This document shows, piece after piece, positions 16,856-23,961 of a stretch of 28,522 nt of DNA. Position 1 is the first letter of the stretch; the number at the start of each line of letters is the position of its first letter. The DNA comes from JBBECF01 sp040881945 (lineage in GTDB: Bacteria; Pseudomonadota; Alphaproteobacteria; Dongiales; Dongiaceae), in the NCBI GenBank assembly GCA_040881945.1, contig JBBECF010000093.1:1-28522 (forward strand), given 5' to 3'. The position numbers were made by a program, and so were the translations under genes. The notes under the pieces are model-generated. The model was not told the DNA's origin and searched no databases. It worked only from the letters and a program-made list of their open reading frames with translations.

Positions 16856-17515
16856 ATGCACGACTACCTGTCGCCCGAGCGCGAGCGGGCGGCGCTCATC
16901 ACGATCGAGGCGCAGCGCGACTTCGCGCTGCCCGGCTCGCCCGCCCGCATCGGCGGCACGATGGCGGCGGTGCCGGCGATGCAACGCCTGACCGCCGCGT
17001 TCCGCGACAAGGGCCTGCCGATCGTCCATGCCGTGCGGCTCTATCGTTGCGACGGCTCGAACGTCGAGCTGTGCCACCGCGCCGCCATCGAGGAAGGCCT
17101 GCGCGTCGTCATGCCGGGCAGCCGCGGCGCCGAGCTGGTCGACGCGCTGAAGCCGGACGTGGCGGCGCGCCTGGATCCCGAGCTCCTGCTCGCCGACCAC
17201 CTGCAACGCCTCGGCGAAAAGGAATGGATCATGTACAAGCCGCGCTGGGGCGCCTTCTACCGGACGGCGCTCGAAGGTCACCTGCGCGATCTCGGCGTGA
17301 CGACGCTGATGGTCTGCGGCTGCAACTTCCCGCACGGGCCGCGGGCGACGGTGTACGAGGCGAGCAGCCGCGACTTCCGCGTCGTCCTGGCCACCGACGC
17401 GGTCTCCGGCGCCTCCGAGTCCGGGCTGGCCGAGCTCGGCCAGATCGGCGTCTATTTGATGACCAGCGAGCAGTGCCGCACTTGGCTGGCGCGCGACGGC
17501 CGGGCCGCGGCCTGA
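16856..17515 (+). CDS. Isochorismatase-fold cysteine hydrolase family protein, apparently lacking the catalytic cysteine
   Basis: 219 residues, a cytosolic alpha/beta protein of the isochorismatase-like family. The expected catalytic Asp22 (IEAQRDFALPG) and Lys128 (YKPRWGAF) are present. The segment GCNFPHGPRATVYEA, followed by SSRDFRVVLATDAVSG, aligns with the nucleophile region. There the nucleophilic cysteine position, counted from the conserved EAxxxxFRVV block, is Gly161 (GGG, 17336-17338). Cys156 is five residues too early. The gene may therefore encode a non-hydrolytic or altered enzyme. Substrate unknown. It starts at ATG 16856 behind GGGGAGAGG and is separated from rarA by a 122-nt spacer, so it may have its own promoter, though none is clear. 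Confidence 0.88.
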   Translation: MHDYLSPERERAALITIEAQRDFALPGSPARIGGTMAAVPAMQRLTAAFRDKGLPIVHAVRLYRCDGSNVELCHRAAIEEGLRVVMPGSRGAELVDALKPDVAARLDPELLLADHLQRLGEKEWIMYKPRWGAFYRTALEGHLRDLGVTTLMVCGCNFPHGPRATVYEASSRDFRVVLATDAVSGASESGLAELGQIGVYLMTSEQCRTWLARDGRAAA

Positions 17516-17543
17516 GGCGCGCCGCGCGCCGCCGCCGCCCTCG

Positions 17544-18545
17544 ATGAGCGAGGTGCGCAGCATCGAGGTGACGGCCGCCGAAGGCGAGCTGCGCCTCGAC
17601 CGCTGGTTCAAGCGGCATTTCCCGGAGCTGAACCACGGCCGGCTCGAAAAGCTGCTGCGTACCGGGCAGGTCCGCGTCGACGGCCGGCGTGTGCGCGCCG
17701 GCGCGCGGCTGTCGCCGGGCCAGGTCGTGCGCGTGCCGCCTATCGCGGCGGCGCCGGGCGGGGACGAACGCACCCGGCCGACGGCGCCCCGCCCGCCGGT
17801 CGCCGAACGCGACGCCGCGGCGCTGCGCGGCGCCGTTCTCTACAAGGATGCCGATGTCCTGGCGATCGACAAGCCGCCCGGCTTGGCGGTCCAGGGCGGC
17901 AGCGGGCTCAGCCGCAATCTCGACGCCATGCTCGAGGCCTTGCGCTTCGGCGGGTCCGAGCGACCGCGCCTCGTCCACCGCCTCGACAAGGATACCAGCG
18001 GGGTCTTGCTCCTGGCGCGGCACGCCCGGGCGGCGGCTTGGCTGGCCGCGGCATTCCGCCGCAAGGAGACGCGCAAGCTCTACTGGGCGATCGTCGTCGG
18101 CGTGCCGAAGCCCGAGCGCGGCCGCATCGACCTGGCGCTCGGCAAGGAGCCGGGCCACGGCTTGGCTGAGCGGGTCGTCGCGGACGCGGCCGAAGGCAAG
18201 CGGGCGGTCACCTTCTATCGGGTCGTGGAACACGCCGGCAAGCGGGTCGCATGGCTCGCTTTGCTGCCGCTCACCGGCCGCACCCATCAGCTCCGCGCCC
18301 ACTGCGCGGCGATCGGCACGCCGATCCTCGGCGACGGCAAGTACGGCGGCGCCGGCGCCTTCCTGCCGGGGGAAAAGTTGGCGCGCCGGCTGCACCTGCA
18401 CGCCCGCGCCATCGAGCTGCCGCGCCCCGGCGGCGGCACGATCCGCGTCACCGCGCCGCTGCCGCCGCACATGGCCGCGACCTGGCGGTTCTTCGGCTTC
18501 GACCCGCAGACGCTTGAAGAATCGGCGACGGCACTCGATTTCTAA
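17544..18545 (+). CDS. rluC: RluA-family 23S rRNA pseudouridine synthase, RluC-like
   Basis: 333 residues. An S4 RNA-binding domain (about residues 15-65, LDRWFKRHFPELNHGRLEKL) precedes the synthase domain. The catalytic motif HRLDKDTSGVLLLAR contains Asp148. The QGGSGLS segment upstream of it is closer to RluC than to RluD, and the later LTGRTHQLRAH motif is present. RluC converts specific uridines of 23S rRNA (955, 2504, 2580 in E. coli) to pseudouridine; the target here is inferred. The ribosome binding site is weak. It ends 4 nt before the HAD gene, probably in the same transcript. Confidence 0.9.
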   Translation: MSEVRSIEVTAAEGELRLDRWFKRHFPELNHGRLEKLLRTGQVRVDGRRVRAGARLSPGQVVRVPPIAAAPGGDERTRPTAPRPPVAERDAAALRGAVLYKDADVLAIDKPPGLAVQGGSGLSRNLDAMLEALRFGGSERPRLVHRLDKDTSGVLLLARHARAAAWLAAAFRRKETRKLYWAIVVGVPKPERGRIDLALGKEPGHGLAERVVADAAEGKRAVTFYRVVEHAGKRVAWLALLPLTGRTHQLRAHCAAIGTPILGDGKYGGAGAFLPGEKLARRLHLHARAIELPRPGGGTIRVTAPLPPHMAATWRFFGFDPQTLEESATALDF

Positions 18546-18549
18546 CCGC

Positions 18550-19263
18550 ATGCAGGCCCAGCCGCGCGAGACCCCGCCGCCGCACCGCTTCCGCCTGATC
18601 GTGTTCGATTGCGACGGCACCCTGGTCGACAGCCAGCACGGCATCGTCGCCGCCATGACGACCGCCTGGCGCGCGCACGGTCTCGCCGATCCCGACCCGG
18701 CGGCGGTGCGCAGGGTCGTCGGCCTCAGCCTGGAGACGGCGGTGGCGGCGCTGCTGCCGGCCGGCGACGCGGTGACGCACGGTCGTCTGGCGGCCGCCTA
18801 CCGTGCCGCCTTCCGGACCTTGCGCGCGCGGCCCGAGCACGAGGAACCGCTGTTCCCCGGCGTCTGCGCGGCGCTTGCCGCGCTCGACCACCCGGCAGTC
18901 CGGCTCGGCATCGCCACCGGCAAGGGCCGGCGCGGTCTCCTCGCCACGCTCGAACGGCACGGGCTGGTCGATCGCTTCGCCACCCTGCAGACCGCCGACG
19001 CCTGCCTCGGCAAGCCGCATCCGGAAATGCTGCACCGGGCGATGGCGGAGACCGGGGCGGCGCCGGCCGAGACCGTGCTCGTCGGCGACACGACCTTCGA
19101 TATGGAGATGGCGGCGAACGCCGGAACGGCTGCCATCGGCGTCGGCTGGGGTTATCATGAGCCGGCGGCCCTGCGGTCGGCCGGCGCCGATTGGGTCGTC
19201 GCGTGTCCGGCCGACCTACCGGCCGCCTTGCAATCGCTGAAGGAGGATCCGGCATGCGCCTGA
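18550..19263 (+). CDS. HAD-superfamily phosphatase (phosphoglycolate phosphatase-like)
   Basis: 237 residues. Motif I IVFDCDGTLVDS holds the nucleophile Asp20 and acid/base Asp22. Motif II is in GIATGKGRRG, motif III lysine in LGKPHPEML, and motif IV in LVGDTTFDMEMA. A helical cap follows motif I, as in subclass IA. This resembles Gph-type or generic HAD-IA hydrolases that sit next to rluC in many alphaproteobacteria; the substrate cannot be told. ATG 18550 follows the rluC stop by 4 nt. The 3' end overlaps the AsmA gene by 10 nt. Confidence 0.92.
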   Translation: MQAQPRETPPPHRFRLIVFDCDGTLVDSQHGIVAAMTTAWRAHGLADPDPAAVRRVVGLSLETAVAALLPAGDAVTHGRLAAAYRAAFRTLRARPEHEEPLFPGVCAALAALDHPAVRLGIATGKGRRGLLATLERHGLVDRFATLQTADACLGKPHPEMLHRAMAETGAAPAETVLVGDTTFDMEMAANAGTAAIGVGWGYHEPAALRSAGADWVVACPADLPAALQSLKEDPACA

Positions 19264-21263
19264 GGACGATCGCCATCGCGCTGGTGGTGTTGCTGGCGGC
19301 CGCGGCGGTCACCGTCGTCGCCATCCTGAAGTCGATGGACTTCAACAGCTATCGCGGCCTGATCGCCGAGCGCGTCGAGGCGGCGACCGGCCGCAAGCTG
19401 GTCATCGGCGGCGATATCGAGCTGGCCGTGTCGCTGACCCCGACGGCGGCGGTCAACGACGTGACCTTCGCCAACGTCGCCGGCGGCTCGCGCCCGGCGA
19501 TGGCGAGCCTGAAGCGGCTCGAGGCGGAGATGGAGCTGCTGCCGCTGCTCTCGGGCGAGGTGCGGGTGAAACGCATCGTCCTCGTCGGCGCCGACATCCT
19601 GCTCGAGACCGACAAGGACGGCCGCGGCAACTGGGTCTTCGCCTCCGCGGCGGCGCCGGCGACCGCGCCGGCCGACGGCGGTCCGACGACCCTGCCCACG
19701 GTCAACGAGGTCGCCATCGAGGATGCCCGCGTGACCTACCGCGACGGCGTTTCCGGCGCAACGCAGTCGGTGGCGCTGACGAGCCTGTCGGCGACCGCCG
19801 CCGATGCCGCGAGCCCGATCCGATTCGTGCTCGAGGGTCTCGTCAACGATGCGGCCGTCAGCCTGTCGGGCAGCATCGGCGCGCTGCAACGGCTGCTCGA
19901 AGGCGCGCCGTTCCCGGTCGACGTCGAGGCCAAGGCCGGCGGCGCCGTCGTCGCGATCAAGGGCGAGATCGCGCAGCCGGCCGAGGCCAAGGGGCTGGCG
20001 CTGGCCGTCTCGGCCCAGGGCCAGAGCCTCGCCGATCTCGGGCCGCTGCTCGGCCAGGACCTGCCGCCGCTCGGCCCCTACACGGTGTCGGCGAAGCTCA
20101 CCGACGCCGACGGCGGCGGCTACCGGCTCGTCGGCCTGCAAGCACGCCTCGGCGACAGCGACCTGTCCGGCGACGTGACCGTGGCGTTGGGCGGCGCCCG
20201 CCCGCGCCTCGACGCCACCCTGGTGTCGAACCGGCTCGACCTCAAGGACTTCGGCGTCGAGCCGGCCGCGGCCGCCCCGGCGACGGGCGACGGGCGGCTG
20301 TTCCCCGCCGACCCCTTGCCGCTGGACGGCCTGCGGGCCGCCGACGCGACGGTTGAGCTGAACGCGCAGACGGTCGTCCGCGGCCCGGTCGCGCTCGAAA
20401 ACGTCAGGCTCAAGCTGACCCTCACGAACGGCAAGCTGGCGGTCGCGCCCTTCGCGGCCGATCTCGCCGGCGGCAGCGTCGAGGCGGTCGTCGATCTGGA
20501 TGCCGGCGGCGATGTGCCCGCCGTCGGCACGAAGCTGACGGCCCGCCAGGTCGAGGCCGGGGCGCTGCTGCGCACCCTCGGGATCAGCGAGGTCTTAAGC
20601 GGCGGCCGGCTCGATCTCGACGTCGACGTCCGCGGCGGCGGCGAGTCGGTGCGCGCCATCATGGCCGGGCTCGACGGCACGGCCAGCCTGCAAATGGGTT
20701 CCGGCCGCATCGACGACGGTTTCGTCGAACTGCTGCTCGCCGATCTGGTGAAGTTGATCTCGTTCGGCGGCGCCGGCGACAACTCGACCATCAACTGCCT
20801 GGTCGGCGGCTTCGACATCGAGAACGGCCTGGCGGTGAGCCGCGGCTTGGTGCTCGACACCCCCGGCGCCGCCGTGGTCGGCAGCGGCCGCATCCATTTG
20901 GACAGCGAGAAGCTGGACCTGCATTTTCAGCCCAAGGCGAAGCAGACCAACCTCGTCAACCTGGCCATCCCGGTGAATGTCGGCGGCACCCTGGCGAGTC
21001 CCCGGGTGACGCCCGATCCCGTCGGCACCGTCACCGGCGTGGTCGGGGGCGCCGTCGGCTTTGCCACGGGCGGCGTTTTCGGCGTCCTCGGCGCGCTCAC
21101 CGGCACCGGGGCGGCGAGCGGGAGCGGCGAAGAGAACCCCTGCGCCGCCGCGCTCGCGGCCGGCCAGCCCGCCGCGCCGACGTCGGTGCCCGAGCAGGTG
21201 CTGGAGGGCACCGGCGACGTGCTGAAGGGCGTCGGCGATACAATCAAGGGCCTGTTCCAATGA
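19254..21263 (+). CDS. AsmA-family envelope protein
   Basis: 669 residues from ATG 19254, chosen because AAGGAGGA at 19240-19247 is 6 nt upstream; a longer frame from 19191 lacks such a site. One N-terminal membrane segment (about residues 4-24) is followed by DFNSYRGLIAERVEAATGRK and a long beta-rich periplasmic region typical of AsmA proteins. The C-terminal part (GSGRIDDGFVELLLADLVKL onward) matches the family's second conserved region. A glycine and alanine rich segment and a short amphipathic tail (GDVLKGVGDTIKGLFQ) end the protein. Members affect outer-membrane assembly or phospholipid transport; the exact role is unknown. Overlap with the HAD gene suggests co-expression. Confidence 0.9.
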   Translation: MRLRTIAIALVVLLAAAAVTVVAILKSMDFNSYRGLIAERVEAATGRKLVIGGDIELAVSLTPTAAVNDVTFANVAGGSRPAMASLKRLEAEMELLPLLSGEVRVKRIVLVGADILLETDKDGRGNWVFASAAAPATAPADGGPTTLPTVNEVAIEDARVTYRDGVSGATQSVALTSLSATAADAASPIRFVLEGLVNDAAVSLSGSIGALQRLLEGAPFPVDVEAKAGGAVVAIKGEIAQPAEAKGLALAVSAQGQSLADLGPLLGQDLPPLGPYTVSAKLTDADGGGYRLVGLQARLGDSDLSGDVTVALGGARPRLDATLVSNRLDLKDFGVEPAAAAPATGDGRLFPADPLPLDGLRAADATVELNAQTVVRGPVALENVRLKLTLTNGKLAVAPFAADLAGGSVEAVVDLDAGGDVPAVGTKLTARQVEAGALLRTLGISEVLSGGRLDLDVDVRGGGESVRAIMAGLDGTASLQMGSGRIDDGFVELLLADLVKLISFGGAGDNSTINCLVGGFDIENGLAVSRGLVLDTPGAAVVGSGRIHLDSEKLDLHFQPKAKQTNLVNLAIPVNVGGTLASPRVTPDPVGTVTGVVGGAVGFATGGVFGVLGALTGTGAASGSGEENPCAAALAAGQPAAPTSVPEQVLEGTGDVLKGVGDTIKGLFQ

Positions 21264-21351
21264 TCGGTCCCGCGCCGCCCTCCCCGCGAGGGCAGGGGTT
21301 GCCGCGTCAAATGCGCCAGCGCGCTCGTCATTCGATTCTCGGATGGGGATC

Positions 21352-21426
21352 TGGTGCCGCCGCGCAGGATTGAACTGCGGACCTCGCCCTTACCAAGGGC
21401 GCGCTCTACCACTGAGCTACGGCGGC
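21352..21426 (-). tRNA. tRNA-Thr (anticodon GGU)
   Basis: Read on the minus strand from 21426, the sequence folds as a full cloverleaf. The acceptor stem is GCCGCCG/CGGCGGC, the D arm GCTC...GAGC, the anticodon stem CGCCC/GGGCG with loop TTGGTAA, and the T arm CGCAG/CTGCG with loop TTCAATC. The anticodon is GGT (GGU), reading ACC and ACU threonine codons. The 3' CCA is encoded at 21354-21352. The total is 75 nt including CCA. It lies convergent to the AsmA gene. Confidence 0.97.
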
Positions 21427-21815
21427 GGACGGCGGCGCACCATGCCACAGGCGCGCCCCGCGCCGCAAGGGCGGACAGGCGAACGCGCAGGGCTTATCGC
21501 CTATCGGCGCTGCATTACTGCTCTTGCGTCCTTCGACAGGCTCAGGATGATGGGAAATCTTCGTGGCACAAAGAAAAACCTCATGCTGAGCCTGTCGAAG
21601 CACGCACGAACGCCGATCCGGCCCTCCTTGGACGACCGCAGAGCGGTCAAATGCGATAGCCCTGGGCGAACGCGACCGATACACCCAGGACCGTCGGCCG
21701 TGGACAGGCGAGTACTGCCGCGCGTAGCGTGGCGGCCGCCAACTACACTGTGCGTCGACGCAGGGGATAGCCGAGAACGGGTGGCCCGTCGCGAGTCCGC
21801 GGCAGGCGGATAGGT
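21427..21815. other. Intergenic region between tRNA-Thr and the FlgC-like gene
   Basis: 389 nt without a credible gene. Open frames here run through the tRNA or the inverted repeat and have no recognisable protein features. The only structured element is the inverted repeat at 21531-21600. Base composition is more mixed than in the flanking genes. The tRNA promoter should lie at about 21430-21480 on the minus strand, but I cannot point to convincing boxes. Confidence 0.7.
21531..21600. repeat. Imperfect palindrome with 20-bp arms
   Basis: The left arm CTTCGACAGGCTCAGGATGA (21531-21550) and the right arm TCATGCTGAGCCTGTCGAAG (21581-21600) are reverse complements with one mismatch. They enclose a 30-nt spacer. 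Similarity extends about 4 nt further outward (GCGT on the left, ACGC on the right). I recall this arm sequence as a dispersed intergenic repeat in proteobacteria, resembling REP or MITE-type elements. No second copy occurs in this window, so dispersal in this genome is not shown. Confidence 0.8.
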
Positions 21816-22166
21816 TCAGGCGAAGGTATCGAGCAGCGTCCGGGTCATCCGGTCGGCGGTCTCGACGGTGCGCAGATTGGCCTCGAAGGCCCGCCGTGCG
21901 AGCATCTGCTCGACGATTTCCTCTTCCACCGAGACGTTCGGCCGCGTGGCCGCCGCCTCCGGGTCGTTCGGATCGACGAACGGCACCGAGGCCGGCCGGA
22001 CCGGGACCGTGTCGGCCCGCGTGCCGCCGTCCGCATAGGCCGTCTGTTGGACGCGCAGCGGCACGTAGTCCGTGCTGCGGTCATTGACGACGTTGCTGGC
22101 CGAGACTTCGAGCCGCTTCGCTGCGGCGCGCAGTCCGGAAACCGCGATATTCAGAATAGGCTCCAT
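21816..22166 (-). CDS. Compact FlgC-like flagellar rod family protein
   Basis: 116 residues from ATG 22166 (minus strand), giving MEPILNIAVSGLRAAAKRLE. The N-terminal VSGLRAAAKRLEVSASNVVN resembles the rod-protein helix and the ASNLAN-type motif. The C-terminal PNVSVEEEIVEQML then ARRAFEANLRTVETADRM resembles the FlgC C-terminus. E. coli FlgC is 134 residues, so the middle is shortened. FlgC forms the proximal rod of the flagellar basal body, but no other flagellar gene is nearby, so this may be an orphan paralogue. The frame can be extended to a GTG at 22217 (133 residues), but that adds unconserved residues and overlaps a promoter-like sequence. Function in motility is uncertain. Confidence 0.75.
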   Translation of the reverse strand: MEPILNIAVSGLRAAAKRLEVSASNVVNDRSTDYVPLRVQQTAYADGGTRADTVPVRPASVPFVDPNDPEAAATRPNVSVEEEIVEQMLARRAFEANLRTVETADRMTRTLLDTFA

Positions 22167-22172
22167 GTTGTA

Positions 22173-22201
22173 ATGATGGACCGTCTTGCAAACGATGTCA
22201 A
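22173..22201 (-). promoter_or_regulatory. Possible promoter of the FlgC-like gene
   Basis: On the minus strand a perfect TTGACA (22201-22196) is followed after 17 nt by CATCAT (22178-22173), which matches four of six -10 positions. Transcription would start about 7 nt downstream, at or very near the A of the ATG at 22166. No ribosome binding site is seen there, so the mRNA might be leaderless. This is prediction only. Confidence 0.45.
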
Positions 22202-22218
22202 ATACATTCTTGTCCACC

Positions 22219-22224
22219 TATAAT
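22219..22224 (+). promoter_or_regulatory. Perfect -10-like box in an AT-rich divergent region
   Basis: TATAAT on the + strand lies in an AT-rich island (about 22185-22260) that contrasts with the GC-rich surroundings. There is no good -35 at 16-18 nt upstream; the hexamer at 17-nt spacing is TGTCAA. It could drive the small basic gene at 22366 and possibly murA. The support is weak without a -35 box. Confidence 0.3.
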
Positions 22225-22365
22225 AAAACTAAATGTTTATCTTATTTTCTCTCAAAAGCAATGCATGTCGCCAGGCCGTGGCCTCGCCGTTCGCCGAACC
22301 TCGACTTGACCGGGGCGCCGGACATCCACGAGGATGGCGGGCGCAATTATCGGCGGCGGTGACCC

Positions 22366-22578
22366 TTGGCGAAGCGGGAAAAGAACCATCCGACCCTGTC
22401 CGAGCAGGGCCACAGGGCGGCCGGGGAGCGCGAGCGGCGCCTGGCCGGGGCGCTGCGCGAGAACCTGTCGAAGCGCAAGGCGCAGCAACGCGCCCGTGTG
22501 GCCCAGGACCCGTCCGGCGATCCCGCTGCGGTGGCCGGCCGCCCGGGCGGCGCGACGCGGCCCGAACCGGACCGTTAA
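22366..22578 (+). CDS. Small basic hypothetical protein upstream of murA
   Basis: 70 residues from a TTG start at 22366 ((M)AKREKNHPTLSEQGHRAAGE). It is rich in Arg, Lys, Ala and Glu, with a central helix-prone segment RLAGALRENLSKRKAQQRAR. No signal peptide, membrane segment or catalytic motif is visible. I recall short proteins of this character beside murA in other alphaproteobacteria, which is the main reason to accept it, but I cannot name a family. The start is uncertain and the ribosome binding site poor. It ends 97 nt before murA. Confidence 0.5.
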   Translation: MAKREKNHPTLSEQGHRAAGERERRLAGALRENLSKRKAQQRARVAQDPSGDPAAVAGRPGGATRPEPDR

Positions 22579-22614
22579 GCCGGCAGCCGACGCCGGAACC
22601 CGGCCAGGGCGCGC

Positions 22615-22643
22615 TTGAGGCGGCCGCGCGGTTACAGTAGAAA
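22615..22643 (+). promoter_or_regulatory. Possible promoter of the murA-his operon
   Basis: TTGAGG at 22615-22620 and TAGAAA at 22638-22643 are separated by 17 nt, each matching four of six consensus bases. They lie 33 nt before the murA ATG in the gap after the small hypothetical gene. Position and spacing are good, sequence match moderate. Confidence 0.4.
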
Positions 22644-22675
22644 CGGTCGCCGGCTCCACCAATGGCAAGGCGACG

Positions 22676-23959
22676 ATGGACAAGATCCGCATTCGCGGCG
22701 GCAACCGGCTGCGCGGCGAGATTCCGATCAGCGGCGCCAAGAATGCGGCGCTGCCGCTGATGGCGGCCGCGCTGTTGACGGACCAGGCCGTCCGCCTCGG
22801 CAACGTGCCCCGGCTCGCCGATATCGCCACCATGTCGAGCCTGCTGGGCCAGTTGGGCGTCGCGGTCCGGTTCGACGAATCTTCGGCCGGCGACTCGGCG
22901 GGGCGAACGGTCGAGCTCACCGCCGCCGACATCACGGAAACCACCGCTCCCTACGATCTCGTGCGCAAGATGCGGGCGTCGGTGGTCGTGCTCGGTCCGT
23001 TGCTGGCGCGCTGCGGTCGGGCGCGGGTCTCGCTCCCGGGCGGCTGCGCCATCGGCACGCGGCCGGTCGATCTGCACCTGCGCGGCCTGGCGCAGCTCGG
23101 GGCCGAGATCGAGCTGCGCGAAGGCTATATCGAGGCCCGCGCGCCGCGCGGCCTGACGGGCGCCGAGATCGTCTTTCCGCTTGTTTCGGTCGGGGCGACC
23201 GAGAATCTTCTGATGGCGGCCTGCCTCGCCAAGGGCGAGACGACGCTGGTCAACGCGGCGCGCGAGCCCGAGGTCTCGGACCTTGCCCGCTGCCTGCGCG
23301 CGATGGGGGCGGACATCGAGGGGATCGGGACCGATACCTTGCGCATCCGCGGCGCCGATCGGCTGCACGGCGCCACCCACGCCATCCTGCCGGACCGGAT
23401 CGAGACCGGGACCTATGCGATGGCGGCGGCCATCACCGACGGCGACATCGAATTGCTGGGAACCCGCCTCGACCTGATTGGCGCGGTCGCCGAGACGTTG
23501 GGCCGGGCCGGCGTCTCCCTGGAGCCGACGGCGCGCGGCGTGCGGGCGACGCGGCTCGACGGGACGCTGGTCGGCGTCGACGTGATGACCGAACCGTTTC
23601 CGGGCTTCCCGACCGACCTTCAGGCCCAGATCATGGCGCTGATGACGCTCGCCCATGGCGCCGCCATGATCACCGAGACGATCTTCGAGAACCGCTTCAT
23701 GCACGTGCCGGAGCTCACCCGCATGGGCGCCGACATCAACGTCCATGGCGCCTCTGCCATGGTGCGCGGCGTGCCGCGATTGATCGGGGCGCCGGTGATG
23801 GCGACCGACCTGCGGGCCTCGGTCTCGCTGGTGCTGGCCGGGCTCGCGGCCGAAGGCGACACGGTGCTGAGTCGGGTCTATCACCTGGACCGCGGTTACG
23901 AACGCCTGGTGGACAAGCTCGCGGCCTGCGGGGCCGAGATCGAAAGAATGACCGATTGA
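22676..23959 (+). CDS. murA: UDP-N-acetylglucosamine 1-carboxyvinyltransferase (MurA)
   Basis: 427 residues, full length. It transfers enolpyruvate from PEP to UDP-GlcNAc, the first committed step of peptidoglycan synthesis, in the cytosol. Lys22-Asn23 (SGAKNAALPL) bind substrate. The loop cysteine attacked by fosfomycin is present as Cys124 in PGGCAIGTRPVDLH, so the enzyme is of the fosfomycin-sensitive type. Later family motifs include PDRIETGTYAMAAA and FPTDLQAQIMAL. AAGG precedes the ATG. It is first in a tightly packed operon with DUF2948 and histidine genes. Confidence 0.98.
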   Translation: MDKIRIRGGNRLRGEIPISGAKNAALPLMAAALLTDQAVRLGNVPRLADIATMSSLLGQLGVAVRFDESSAGDSAGRTVELTAADITETTAPYDLVRKMRASVVVLGPLLARCGRARVSLPGGCAIGTRPVDLHLRGLAQLGAEIELREGYIEARAPRGLTGAEIVFPLVSVGATENLLMAACLAKGETTLVNAAREPEVSDLARCLRAMGADIEGIGTDTLRIRGADRLHGATHAILPDRIETGTYAMAAAITDGDIELLGTRLDLIGAVAETLGRAGVSLEPTARGVRATRLDGTLVGVDVMTEPFPGFPTDLQAQIMALMTLAHGAAMITETIFENRFMHVPELTRMGADINVHGASAMVRGVPRLIGAPVMATDLRASVSLVLAGLAAEGDTVLSRVYHLDRGYERLVDKLAACGAEIERMTD

Positions 23960-23961
23960 TC

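Noticed and set aside
21277..21293. Hairpin GCCCTC/GAGGGC after the AsmA gene
   Set aside because: Only 6 bp and no following T-run, so it is not a convincing terminator.
21343..21813. Open frames on the + strand through the tRNA and palindrome
   Set aside because: They cross the tRNA-Thr gene and the inverted repeat and show no protein features.
22233..22640. 135-residue + strand open frame overlapping the small basic gene
   Set aside because: Low-complexity Gly/Arg/Pro/Ala composition without motifs; the alternative frame at 22366 looks more protein-like.
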